A stretch of DNA of 64,000 nt, taken from Venturia oleaginea (taxonomy: Eukaryota > Ascomycota > Dothideomycetes > Venturiales > Venturiaceae). The position numbers were made by a program, and so were the translations under genes. Location of the stretch: contig JABMLP010000031.1 in NCBI GenBank assembly GCA_013176395.1, positions 186,001 to 250,000 of the forward strand, in the 5' to 3' direction. Below are positions 55,254-64,000 of this stretch, one piece after another. Position 1 is the stretch's first letter; the number at the start of each line of letters is the position of its first letter. The notes beneath the pieces were generated by a model. That model saw nothing but the letters and a program-made list of their open reading frames with translations, searched no databases and was not told the origin of the DNA.

Positions 55254-57218
55254 CTACCCCCCAATCAAAACAACAGCACCACTTGGCACAACCGCCCGAT
55301 CATCCATCCTCCGAAATACCCTCCCCACTATCCCAACATCAACAACTTCCAATACCTCCTCCGGCACCTCTTCCAAAAACCAAAGCCAAGTCAAAAGACA
55401 CGTCGTATCACCCATTTCTTCCAACCTCTCCGACTCCCCAAGTCTATCCCATCGTCTCTCTTCATCCGTTTCAATGATCCCACGTCTACTCACTAACTCT
55501 TCATCTCTTCGCGCTGCTTCACTGCTCGTTGTAAAGCTGTGGTGCGCGATGAAGAAAGTATTGGAAGACGCGAGGTGTTTAGAAGTGGATGTATCAGTAT
55601 GTTCGTATCTCCGTGATTGAGTCATGCGCTTACCAGCAGGTTCAATGCGTTTTGGAACCGTTCCGCGTTGCTCCTTAACGGCTTCTCGCTTCCCAGCAAA
55701 TTTTGTTTGCAGTGCAGTGATGACGTGGTCAACTCTCAAATTTCTCACCACCACCTGCACAACTTCCTCATTCTCTCGTCGCTCCTGCTCCTTCGCTACT
55801 GCTGGTCCAAGCCAATCTTGTCTCTGCAACATATTGTCGAGAACTTCATGTAGCAGTTGGACAGTGTCTTCCCTAACTAACCCACTCCATTCCCTAAGCT
55901 GAGCCCAATTCATATACGCAACGAAGACGTCAAGCTTCAATCGGAACGCCGCGTTCCATTCAATAGGTGGAAGCCTCTCTCGCAATTCAATCATGTCCCA
56001 CGGTCGCGTACGAAGAGTTGGATAGATTTCGTATAGAGCGGGGAAGGCATCGAGGTGTGACTGAAGCAAGTCGGTGAAGTTGATGAGAGCTCTGGGTTTG
56101 TAACGGCGGTCAGAAAAAACTGTATCTTCTGCTGTTACTCCTGGTGCTGTGTATGTTGATGCCGCCAATACTGTCGCTTTCCCTTTCATCTGAGGTTTGA
56201 GATGCGGGCCTCCCTTTCGTGTGACGGCAAGGCTGGCCTCATGTATGATAGTGTCTCGTCTTGTTGATCTTCGAAGCTGAGGTTGAGTGGATTTGTGGGT
56301 GGGAGTGCGACTAGGTGAGTCCAGATTCCCCTTCTCTTTCTTCTTCCTTGTTTCAGTCCTAGGAATTTCCTTTTCCTTTCCCTGTTCACGCTTATCTGGT
56401 TCATCGATGTGTTCTGTCTTCCCATCATACTCTTTGCCGAGAGCAGAACCAGGAAGATCATCATACCCGGAATCCCTAACTTTGCCCAGCAACATGGGTG
56501 CAGCAAACGGTACGGAGGAGTTGCTGCCCTTCTTGTGATTAAATGCATCAATTTCCGCTTTCATGAACGCGAGGACCTGTTGTCTGGTTGGCGGCGCACC
56601 ATCCTTATTGCCTCCATGCCGTTCTTCTTGACGAGCAGGAGGTGTGGAGCTGGGGAACGGTGAAAGCCCATCCTCGTCCATGCCATTACCATGATCGATC
56701 CACGAACTCTGAGACGCGTTCTTACTTCCTCTTTCTCGTCCGTAGAGAGACGACATCTGCCGACCACGAAGGCGAAAAGAGCTCTGCGAAGTCTCGAACG
56801 AGGTCCCAGGTGTCTGCAAATCCAGCATCTCCGTTTCATCCTCGAGAACTGGGAATGCCGCATCCGTTGATGTAGGTGCAAGTCTTACGCCGCCCGTAGA
56901 CTTGTCGCTTCGTTGCATTGGTGCTGTAAGAAGTGTGGGCGGGTGATAACGATTTGATCTCATCTCTACAATATCGTCATCTTCGTCCTCTTCTCCGTAG
57001 CCTTTGCTGTAAGGATACTTGCCATTTGTGGTGGGTGGATAGCGTTGATCAGGTAGTAGCAATGTACGTACGTACAATCTTTGAAGCGTGGTTGGTTCCA
57101 TGATGCTTGAACTGTTATCATTCTCATTCTGGTTGTTTTTCTGGTTAGGCGTTGGGCTGCCAGTTCCATTGGTCGTAACTCTGTTCATGTTGGATCCGTC
57201 TTCCTCGTTGAAGGGCAT
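55254..57218 (-). CDS. Uncharacterised 654-aa protein
   Basis: A single uninterrupted frame starting MPFNEEDGSNMNRV. The N-terminal 330 residues are polar and low-complexity: an acidic run (YGEEDEDDDIVEM), Ser-rich parts and Lys/Glu-rich stretches such as RTETRKKKEKG. From about residue 370 a more ordered, helix-rich segment occurs (ALINFTDLLQSHLDAFPALY, RPWDMIELRERLPPIEWNAAF, RLKLDVFVAYMNWAQLREW, DTVQLLHEVLDNMLQRQDWL). The C-terminus has another folded-looking patch (TTCLLTWLWFLEEVPEEVL) and ends AVVLIGG. No membrane segment or signal peptide. No family recognised. The 1.96-kb open frame with a conserved-looking C-terminal half makes it a credible gene. Confidence 0.75.
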   Translation of the reverse strand: MPFNEEDGSNMNRVTTNGTGSPTPNQKNNQNENDNSSSIMEPTTLQRLYVRTLLLPDQRYPPTTNGKYPYSKGYGEEDEDDDIVEMRSNRYHPPTLLTAPMQRSDKSTGGVRLAPTSTDAAFPVLEDETEMLDLQTPGTSFETSQSSFRLRGRQMSSLYGRERGSKNASQSSWIDHGNGMDEDGLSPFPSSTPPARQEERHGGNKDGAPPTRQQVLAFMKAEIDAFNHKKGSNSSVPFAAPMLLGKVRDSGYDDLPGSALGKEYDGKTEHIDEPDKREQGKEKEIPRTETRKKKEKGNLDSPSRTPTHKSTQPQLRRSTRRDTIIHEASLAVTRKGGPHLKPQMKGKATVLAASTYTAPGVTAEDTVFSDRRYKPRALINFTDLLQSHLDAFPALYEIYPTLRTRPWDMIELRERLPPIEWNAAFRLKLDVFVAYMNWAQLREWSGLVREDTVQLLHEVLDNMLQRQDWLGPAVAKEQERRENEEVVQVVVRNLRVDHVITALQTKFAGKREAVKEQRGTVPKRIEPAGKRMTQSRRYEHTDTSTSKHLASSNTFFIAHHSFTTSSEAARRDEELVSRRGIIETDEERRWDRLGESERLEEMGDTTCLLTWLWFLEEVPEEVLEVVDVGIVGRVFRRMDDRAVVPSGAVVLIGG

Positions 57219-58001
57219 TTCAGGTGGTTGGGAAGGGCCATTGAACGTCAGATAGTGGTGAGGCCGCCTGACATGTGGCGTGGTAAATGGATAAGGCTGT
57301 CACGCGATGTAAACAACGTGACATAAACATGGATGCCAAGACTGAGATACCCGCTTGTTTTAGGACCTGATGCGTGTTTTGTGACGAACAAGGTGATATC
57401 TTTATGGGATGAGATTGGCGTTGTTTAGATGAAGTACTCATTCACTAGACATCTGTTTTTGCTACCAGTCGACTGTTCCCAATTGTGTCCTCTTTCCCTC
57501 GACCTTGTGCTGTTGGTGTTCATTACCTGTCTTCGACTCGTCAAGACATTTGTTGTTTGCCACCGAACTCAACCAATGGCGATGGAATCTTGCCCATCTG
57601 AGAATATGAGCCTGTGGGAATTTGCCAGCCAGTTTTCAGCCAACATGAGCGCGATGGCGAATTATTCCTGACCAGCTCGATACGAAAGTAGCCAGGAATT
57701 CACTCATCGTTTTCCGGCTGAGTATTGCATCTTACGTCCGTGTTTTCATCATGGCCTCAAGTCTTGACAATCTGCGATGTGACAAAAGTGCCTGAGGGTC
57801 TCTCTCGCATCGGGTTACCATCGATACCACCTGTTTCCCTTCTCCAATGCAAGAATTGAGTATTTGGCGGCTTCGCCGACTTGTCGTAATCCATAACCCG
57901 AGTTGAGATAGAGTTGAGATAAAGTTGCGACTTGAGACTGTGCTGAGCTACGATTCCCCCGCAAAAGCAAAACCGCAAGCAAGTTGCAGAAGTTTAGGCT
58001 C
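57219..58001. other. Intergenic, no gene recognised
   Basis: The left end is the promoter of the 654-aa protein gene, the right end the 3' flank of DUS1. No RNA gene or repeat seen. Confidence 0.4.
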
Positions 58002-59701
58002 CTAACCACAAACCATACCCTCCTTTGGCACCTCGACGTCGTTCTCAGCACTGTCCTTTACCATTTCAGTCGTGCCATCAGGATGTGCGCCAATCTCCCT
58101 CGCAACAATCTCTTCTTTCGCCAATCTCTTTGTCTCTTTCTTTCCCATGGTCATCGCACCTTTCGCAAACGCTTCAGAGGGCAAAGGTCTCACATGCGGT
58201 TGACACACCCACCAGGGACGTTTGACTCTTTCAGCGGTGATGAGAGAACTCTCATGGGTATCCAACGATAGCGATTCCAAACTTGGCATTTCGTCTTCTT
58301 TTATCGTGCTCTCACATTCAGCTGGATTTGCTTCATACGCCAAAAGTCCTTCTCTCGTCACGACTTCGACCATGAAAAGAATGTTCTCAAAAGCCGGCAT
58401 ATCGCCCGAGATGCAAGCAGCAAGTGCGCTTCGGATACTGGTGTGTTTCGTAATCAAAGGTCGTAGCATTTGAAACAGATGTGGCTGCATGGCTCCAAGG
58501 TTAGGATTTGACCTCAAGTGCACCGGAATTGCTTTGTAACTCTTCTTCGCTTTTTTGTCCGGCGCAGGCACATGCTCGATATTGGCGGATGAGAGATGAT
58601 CACTTTCTTCAGGGGGATCACTGGGTATAAATAGAGGTTTCCTATCCGGCGGCGGTTGCTCAAAGACGTGCTCGTAAATAATGTCCAGATACCGTCGCAA
58701 CGTCGCATCCAGACGGTATCCACCTTTTCCATCGCGGCCTCTCCAGTATTCTCGCCCTTCTTGGCCAATCGGAGGTGGTGGTGCAAAGATTGATGGGTCG
58801 CGCAGGTTTCCTTCGGCGCTCATGATTCCATCGGCGCCCGTCGCATCAAGACAGATTTTGATATCCTCATGTTGTAAGATGTTCCCGTTTGCAAAAATAA
58901 CAGTCTCCGGTGGAAGACTATCTCTCAAGAATTTGATCATCGCCCAATCCGCAACACCAGTATTGTGTCCTTTTTGTTCTCTTCTTCTGCCATGAACTGT
59001 GATTATACTTGCGCCTGCCGAAAGTAGCATTTTCGCATATTCCAGAGTCATCTCTTTCGTGTCCAAGATTCTCATCTTCGCCGTAACTGGGATGTCCAAT
59101 CCTGTGTGCAGCTTATTGACCAGCCTGTAAATCAGATCCTGATCCTCTTGCAAAAAAGCTCCATAGTGGCCCTTCTTCGCGATACCCTGTGGACACCCCA
59201 AATTCAGATCCACAGCATCGCAGTATGGTTGAGCATATCTGGCAGCATCCAGCAAGACATCTGGGTCATTGGCGCAAAATTGTACGAACAATGGTCGATC
59301 TATGGAAGGATTACCGTCAAGATGAAGGTCCGTCTCTTGGAGTTGAGAATGGTGGTATGGGTCAGGAGGAGAGGACATGGGAGACCTCGTGGGTTGGAAC
59401 ATGGACTGTCTGTAGGGGAGGCCATCAGCGAAGAGGCGGGCGTGGAACATGGGCGTGTAGGCAAGAAGGTCTTTGGACGATTCCGTGGGCATGAAGGATC
59501 GGCTCAGCATTCGCCAGGCCTGTGGATGTCAATGTCAACGACTCGTCAGTAGGACTGGTATCATACAAACTCGGACTGATCGACCATGGGCGCCAAAATG
59601 ACCTTTGGACAGCCGATGCTCTCATAGAATTCTCGTCCATGGAGTTTTCGGCGGGCTCCATTTGAGGTAGCATTGCTGGTGAGAGGAGATGCGACGGCCA
59701 T
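58002..59701 (-). CDS. DUS1: tRNA-dihydrouridine(16/17) synthase
   Basis: Exon 1 is 59701-59567 and exon 2 is 59519-58002, with a 47-nt intron (GTATGA...TCCACAG), giving 550 aa. The join reads APMVDQSEF-AWRMLSR, the diagnostic FMN-binding start of Dus1. Also present: LFVQFCANDPDVLLDAA, DLNLGCPQGIAKKGHYGAFL with the catalytic Cys154, VTAKMRI, ITVHGRRREQKG, VIFANGNI and GIMSAEGNLRDPSIF. The C-terminus beyond residue 300 is a fungal extension, partly polar (about 480-550 rich in Lys/Glu). It reduces uridines 16 and 17 in the tRNA D-loop with FMN and NADPH. I chose the Met at 59701 (good context ATCATGG, and the core starts 19 residues later); an upstream in-frame Met at 59914 would add 71 residues. 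A polar insert (SPMSSPPDPYHHSQLQ) after the first helix is longer than usual. Confidence 0.92.
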
Positions 59702-60544
59702 GATGAATCGCTTTGCTATGGGGTTCTGCAACAAAAAGACTTGAGATGCAGCGAACTTCTTCATATACGCCGATTGTGGTGAGGTATTCGTCTTCGAAGT
59801 TTCGGAGTCTGGACGTGGACGGAAACTTTCCGCGAGTTCTATTCTAGAGATGCGACAGATGTTGGGGTCGGCCCTTTTCGACAACAACAACAAGAACAAC
59901 ACCGATGAATCCATCCGACTCGTGAAGTCTTGTTGGCCTCAGCGGGTTGATTCGAGTTGTGCTCGAGTCTTGATCCCATCGACCTTCAAGACACCAATCT
60001 GACCAGGCACGAAAAGACCGTCACCATGAGATTCCCTGCTAGGCAAACACTGGCCTTGACTTAACACGATCCCAATCAAATGGCTATCAGCGCAGACGGC
60101 TCAAAAGATGTCACTCTTTTGAACCGGGAGAAAACATGCTCACTGCAACAAATTCATAGCATCCTCAAAGCGAACCAAATGAGGCTTCTCAATCCAATCA
60201 TGGCCACGACAGACCCAACACCAAACTTCAGGACGAACCAGCTTTACGATCAATGCTAATTTGGTCTACTTCCAGGCAACGGAAACGAACCCACGGATTC
60301 CATGAGAATCTGTGGCGCTTGCGTCGTCAACTCTCTTATGTAAAGTTGGTGACCTCAAAGGCCAATCGGCATGGAACGCACTCAGAGCTCGATTCCTCAC
60401 TTACAAGAGACACACCAACATCTTCCAGTGCAAAATGTCTTCGTCAAGGATGTATAATCGAATCCCGGCCAGAACACTCGCAGACCGGCCTTCCCCTTTG
60501 TCGCCGTCCGACCCATACCTTACCAGGCACATCTAGCTCGAATT
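59702..60544. other. Intergenic, no gene recognised
   Basis: The DUS1 promoter is on the left. A plus-strand frame at 60,435 onward (MSSSRMYNRIPARTLADRP) may be a first exon of the next gene, with TTACCAG at about 60,523 as acceptor, but I could not find a donor that joins in frame. Confidence 0.35.
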
Positions 60545-61615
60545 ATGTACGATTATCGCTGCGAACTGGGAACCGCTTTGTCTGAATATCTCAATTCAGA
60601 CAGTACACTCTTGCCACGTCCCCTCAGACAGAGATTGGCCCAGATCTCCACCAAGTTCACCAAGGCTTCTATGGCCGCTGATGGGGATAGTGACATACCC
60701 TTTGCCCATTTTTGGGACGTCTTTTTCGCTTTCTTCACAAGAAACCACGACTCTATTTCGGTAGATCAAGCCGCCAAATTGGTTACGCACTCATCATTTA
60801 GCGACATGGCTTCAGCGTCATCCATGCTGGTAGAGCTAGAAGAACGCAGAAACCGTGAGTTATTAAATCGACGGTACTATCAATAGCCTTAACAGATTTT
60901 GGTAGGACTCCTTCCGGACCCCCATTGCAATAATTACTACAACTCTATGGATGGCCTCAAATGGGAGAAATTCAACCTCTTCATTGCCAAGGTTACCAAT
61001 CTACAGGACCCAGCCAGATCTCCGATTATAGACCGCCACAAGGCGAGCGGTTACGTGCTCGATTGTGTTGAGCAAGCCTTGCGAAGTGAGAGAAACCCTG
61101 AGAAATGGCTGTTCTTAATCAAGTTCTGGCTTCCTGCAGCACTCATCTACTTCGATGAGTGCCCACATGCTATACACGAGTGTTGTCTCGCATTCCGCAA
61201 ACCAAATCAATGCGCTATTGGCTTCGAACCTTAGAAATGGCAGCATTGGCAAGACACAGTTCGTTTAATGGTAGATGAGGTAGATGACCTTCCCCAGCAT
61301 TTGCGGGAATCGGGAAAGCGCGTGCTGGCAAGGTTTGGAGACGCTGAGCGCGCAGTCGATGTGGAACGTATCAAGCAGGCCAAGGAAGAAACGAAATTTT
61401 CTAGTCGGGGTCGGGGCGAATGGGGCCCGTGTGGCACACCTGTTCACCCAGCCGAAAACAATCATTTGGAAGTAATTCAATTCGGCGGTCCTGATTTGGA
61501 CTTCTTTGTCAAGCCACTAAGTATCGCTAGTAAGGAGGACGAGAGAATGAAACGAGCTGAGTTTGCAAAGTGGAAGATGAGTAAGAAGAACGAGTTAATC
61601 AACCCGGATCTGTAG
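60545..61615 (+). CDS. Uncharacterised protein with in-frame TAG
   Basis: Exon 60545-60853 (MYDYRCELGTALSEYLNSD...ELEERRN) joins 60906 across a 52-nt intron (GTGAGT...TTGGTAG) to RLLPDPHCNNYYNSMDGLKW. The frame runs to TAG at 61232-61234 (IGFEP-stop). It then stays open in the same frame through KWQHWQDTVRLMVDEVDDL to NPDL at 61615. Without the stop it would encode about 340 residues. The composition is that of a soluble globular protein (WLFLIKFWLPAALIYFDECP, LRESGKRVLARFGDAE). No domain recognised. The TAG is either a nonsense mutation or sits in an intron of multiple-of-three length (a weak GTTGTC...CACAG option exists). The true start may lie further upstream in the preceding stretch. Confidence 0.5.
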
Positions 61616-61631
61616 GCGAGTTGAACTGTGT

Positions 61632-62323
61632 ATGGCGGATTACCTCTTGGCGGCCTTCTTATTTGCAGCTTCAAGGTTGCTTTATTCATTGTATAATAAC
61701 AGTTTAGAAATGGGTGTTTCTGTCTTTCTCGTCCTCTTGACAGAACACTCTCTTCAGTATGTATCACTTCTGGACGAAATATCACATGACTGGTCGAGGT
61801 CGCCGTCACTTGGCGCGCAATCTTCCACCCCCACACTTCGATCCAACAACATCTTTTCATCAACTCTATTCATCAACCAGCGCGGTGTCGAGAAGGCGTC
61901 CTATCGAAGCTCGTCAGCTGACGGTTTCAGTCTCACTTTTGAAGCTCATAGGCTGACGAGGGCTCTCAGGGAACCTAAGTTTTCAGGAAATCGATGCACG
62001 AGAGTGAGAGTCGAGATTTCATTGACCTATACCAGACTCTTTGTTCATGGTAGACCGGTATTCCAGGACAAACATCTCGTAGACTGGTTTTTGGACCGCG
62101 ATGCCAGCAAATGTACGAATATATATACGATGGTCCTCTGTTACCACGCTTGGCTGTGTATACGTACCCTTGGGTTTCTCAAGCTACAGACGCGTTCGCC
62201 ATACCGGTGGTCAATTGCTTCGATACTGGGCCTCCAGACAGCGCTGAAATAGCCGACGCGTGGCGGGAGGAAAGACGTGGTCCGATTGTTGCTGGAAAGG
62301 GCGCGGATGAATGGTCCATCTGA
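61632..62323 (+). other. Possible decayed or unspliced gene
   Basis: A plus frame at 61632-62252 carries protein-like text (FVHGRPVFQDKHLVDWFLD). Another frame continues from about 62,111 (MYEYIYDGPLLPRLAVYTY ... EEERRGPIVAGKGADEW-like end) to a stop at 62323. A one-base shift near 62,111 would join them. No domain recognised, and the adjacent frames are equally open, so this is weak. Confidence 0.2.
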
Positions 62324-62842
62324 AGGCGGGACTCTGAGTGGAGGTTCTAGCAAATGCTGGGATGCATTGGAAATAGCTTGAGAAGCCGGTTGGAAGAACG
62401 TTGTCGCCGTGCTGCAAGACGATGTCAACTCGTGAAGGTGCCCGAGTGACAATGGTTGTTTTGAATAATCGATCTAGCCTCAATGATGATTACAGTACTG
62501 TAGTCTGAAGGAAGCTTTATTATGGTCAAGGTATGCTGTGAGTGGCGTGCTTAGAAGAACCAAAGATACTTGGAAAGGAAATATTAATCGTTGAGGTCGG
62601 TCGTATCAGATTTACCATGGGATGTGATTGAACAAAATACTCGATCATATTCATGGATAGGATCAGCGTGAAGAATTTCGGCTTTGTGATATTTAATCGA
62701 CCGGCTTCTTTTAGCTAATAACAAGCTTGTGTGTTCGTTGCTTTCTAACAGCGATTGAGAGCGTCCTTATGAGCTACAGCCGAGACAGCCGTTTCCAATG
62801 CTCGTGAGACAAAAACAAAAGTCGCTATCTCCTCCCACCAAC
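62324..62842. other. Intergenic, no gene recognised
   Basis: Nothing coding is recognised here; the open frames are short and domain-free. Confidence 0.35.
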
Positions 62843-64000
62843 TCATACCCCAATGATTTCCAACATGCCCACAAGTGTTTCCTCGCTGATGTCGACCCAA
62901 TCATCCAGCAGTTCGACTGGGTTAGGCAATGGCAATTCTGGAACGTTTTTGTGCCAACCGATTAGCTTTTGCAAGCGTTTTCTGATCTGTTCTTTACCAT
63001 TCAAATAAAACCATTTGTGCTTGCTACCCCACCTCTCCATCTTACTTCCCAACCCACTGTGCTTGCAATCATCTGGGTGCCTATATTCTGCGTCACATTG
63101 TCATAAATACAAAGGTCCTCGAAGCAGACGAAGTGTATGTTTTCTTCAGAATCCTCCCAGCTCATTAGATTCGGGAAAGATATTCCTTCAAGTTCAGTAA
63201 GCTTTGTGAGTGAGTTAAAACTGGAACGAACCCGACTCCCTAGCCAGAATCAATGGCATGAATGTGGCTCAGGGTTATTGCCCGTAGCTTCTGGTTATTG
63301 TCAATAAGGCTTGCAACAGACCTTGCGCGACAGTCGGAAAATTTGCTCAGCGTTAAACATTATAGACTGGGGATCCGGATCGACTGCAGCAAGGTATTCT
63401 TGAATATATTGCTGTTGTCATTGACCTTTTGGTAAACGTGGCCGCAATCGACCATAGCCAAGTCGAGCGACACCAGCGATTGTAGCCTTGCTAAGCGCAT
63501 ACCGACCGTTGCACAGCGTCTTCCACGGTGTATATGGCGTCGGGAGGACGCGTGGAAGGATCTCAACTCGATCCCAGGCTTATTTTTAGCGGTTGGAGGG
63601 AATGCTGGAGACTCGGCGGCGTGCTAAGCCGCAGAATCCGCGCTTCAGTCGCCCGAGGGAAGTCGCCAAAGTTGGAGGTATAGTGGAACTCAAAAGGATT
63701 TACCATCGCTGATACTTTGCTGTCTGTGACGGAGTGCATCACGTCCGAACAATGAGAGATATTTCACGCGCAACCCACTCAACTCGACAGCCTCCCGAAG
63801 AGTATTGGCCATTTAGATGAAGTAGTGGAATTGGTAGTACTTGCATGGCTTGATTGCCATTCTGTATTCTTCATTCATCCCAAATGCAATTGAGTCAACG
63901 GATTTGAGATTCCGCAACGCGCTTTGTAAGATGGCTACCTCTAGTCGAATATTATTCGGAGTTTCTCCATCGACGGGGAGCTGAAAGTCGAATGTGCTTT
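62843..64000 (-). pseudogene. Decayed LRR/F-box-type protein gene, partial
   Basis: The minus strand from the right edge reads TFDFQLPVDGETPNNIRLEV, ALRNLKSVDSIAFGMNEEYR and a TAA near 63,814. The same frame continues MANTLREAVELSGLRVKYLS to a TGA. Later blocks in shifted frames are RLARLQSLVSLDLAMVDC, LQALIDNNQKLRAITLSHIH, LTKLTELEGISFPNLMSWED, ENIHFVCFEDLCIYDNVTQN and finally KHKWFYLNGKEQIRKRLQKL to the stop at 62843. The periodic Leu-rich phrases resemble the C-terminal LRR-like part of the many uncharacterised fungal F-box proteins; no F-box is inside the window. At least three stops or frame changes suggest a pseudogene, although some could be introns I did not resolve. Confidence 0.45.

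Overview
The window reads as nuclear DNA of a filamentous ascomycete (Pezizomycotina; Leotiomycetes or a close relative is my guess, not proven). The reasons are short GT-AG introns of about 47-106 nt with CTAAC/CTAAT-like branch points, a plant-cell-wall-active gene set (GH11 xylanase, a decayed GH3 beta-glucosidase, a cutinase), FAS1 and CAS1 membrane proteins of fungal type, and fungal copia and Tad-like LINE retroelements. Gene models below were spliced by eye, choosing donors and acceptors that join family-conserved blocks in frame.

Layout. 1-6.7 kb: a low-complexity protein gene running off the left edge with an in-frame TAG, a small PY-motif protein, and a broken GH3 beta-glucosidase. 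6.7-18 kb: a transposon cluster. A 1.6-kb non-coding retroposon (copy 1) carries a 176-bp solo LTR. Next to it a LINE is split by a 6.7-kb copia element; the copia has a 5-bp target duplication (CTTAC), and the LINE reading frame continues across it. 18-30 kb: a Cys-rich small protein, a GH11 xylanase, a small secreted protein, a 5-kb gene-poor stretch and a two-domain fasciclin membrane protein. 31-40 kb: an ARFRP1/Arl3-like GTPase divergent from a multi-pass membrane protein, the second retroposon copy, and a CAS1/CASD1-like polysaccharide O-acetyltransferase relative. 41-51 kb: a 1,907-aa acidic/Q-rich nuclear-type protein and an internally deleted copia element with apparently identical LTRs. 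51-64 kb: a cutinase with a 36-residue tandem-repeat tail, an uncharacterised 654-aa protein, the tRNA-dihydrouridine synthase DUS1, a hypothetical gene with an in-frame TAG, and a decayed LRR-like gene at the right edge.

There is no operon or gene-cluster logic. Housekeeping genes (ARL, DUS1, CAS1-like) are mixed with secreted enzymes and recent transposon insertions. The strongest unusual signals are the composite 1.6-kb retroposon (two near-identical copies, 13-14-bp target duplications, TCAA tail, four internal repeat units), the nested insertions, the deleted copia with a half-tRNA-type primer site, the CAS1-like protein lacking the expected Ser and Asp, and the repeat-tailed cutinase. 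No tRNA, rRNA or CRISPR was found.
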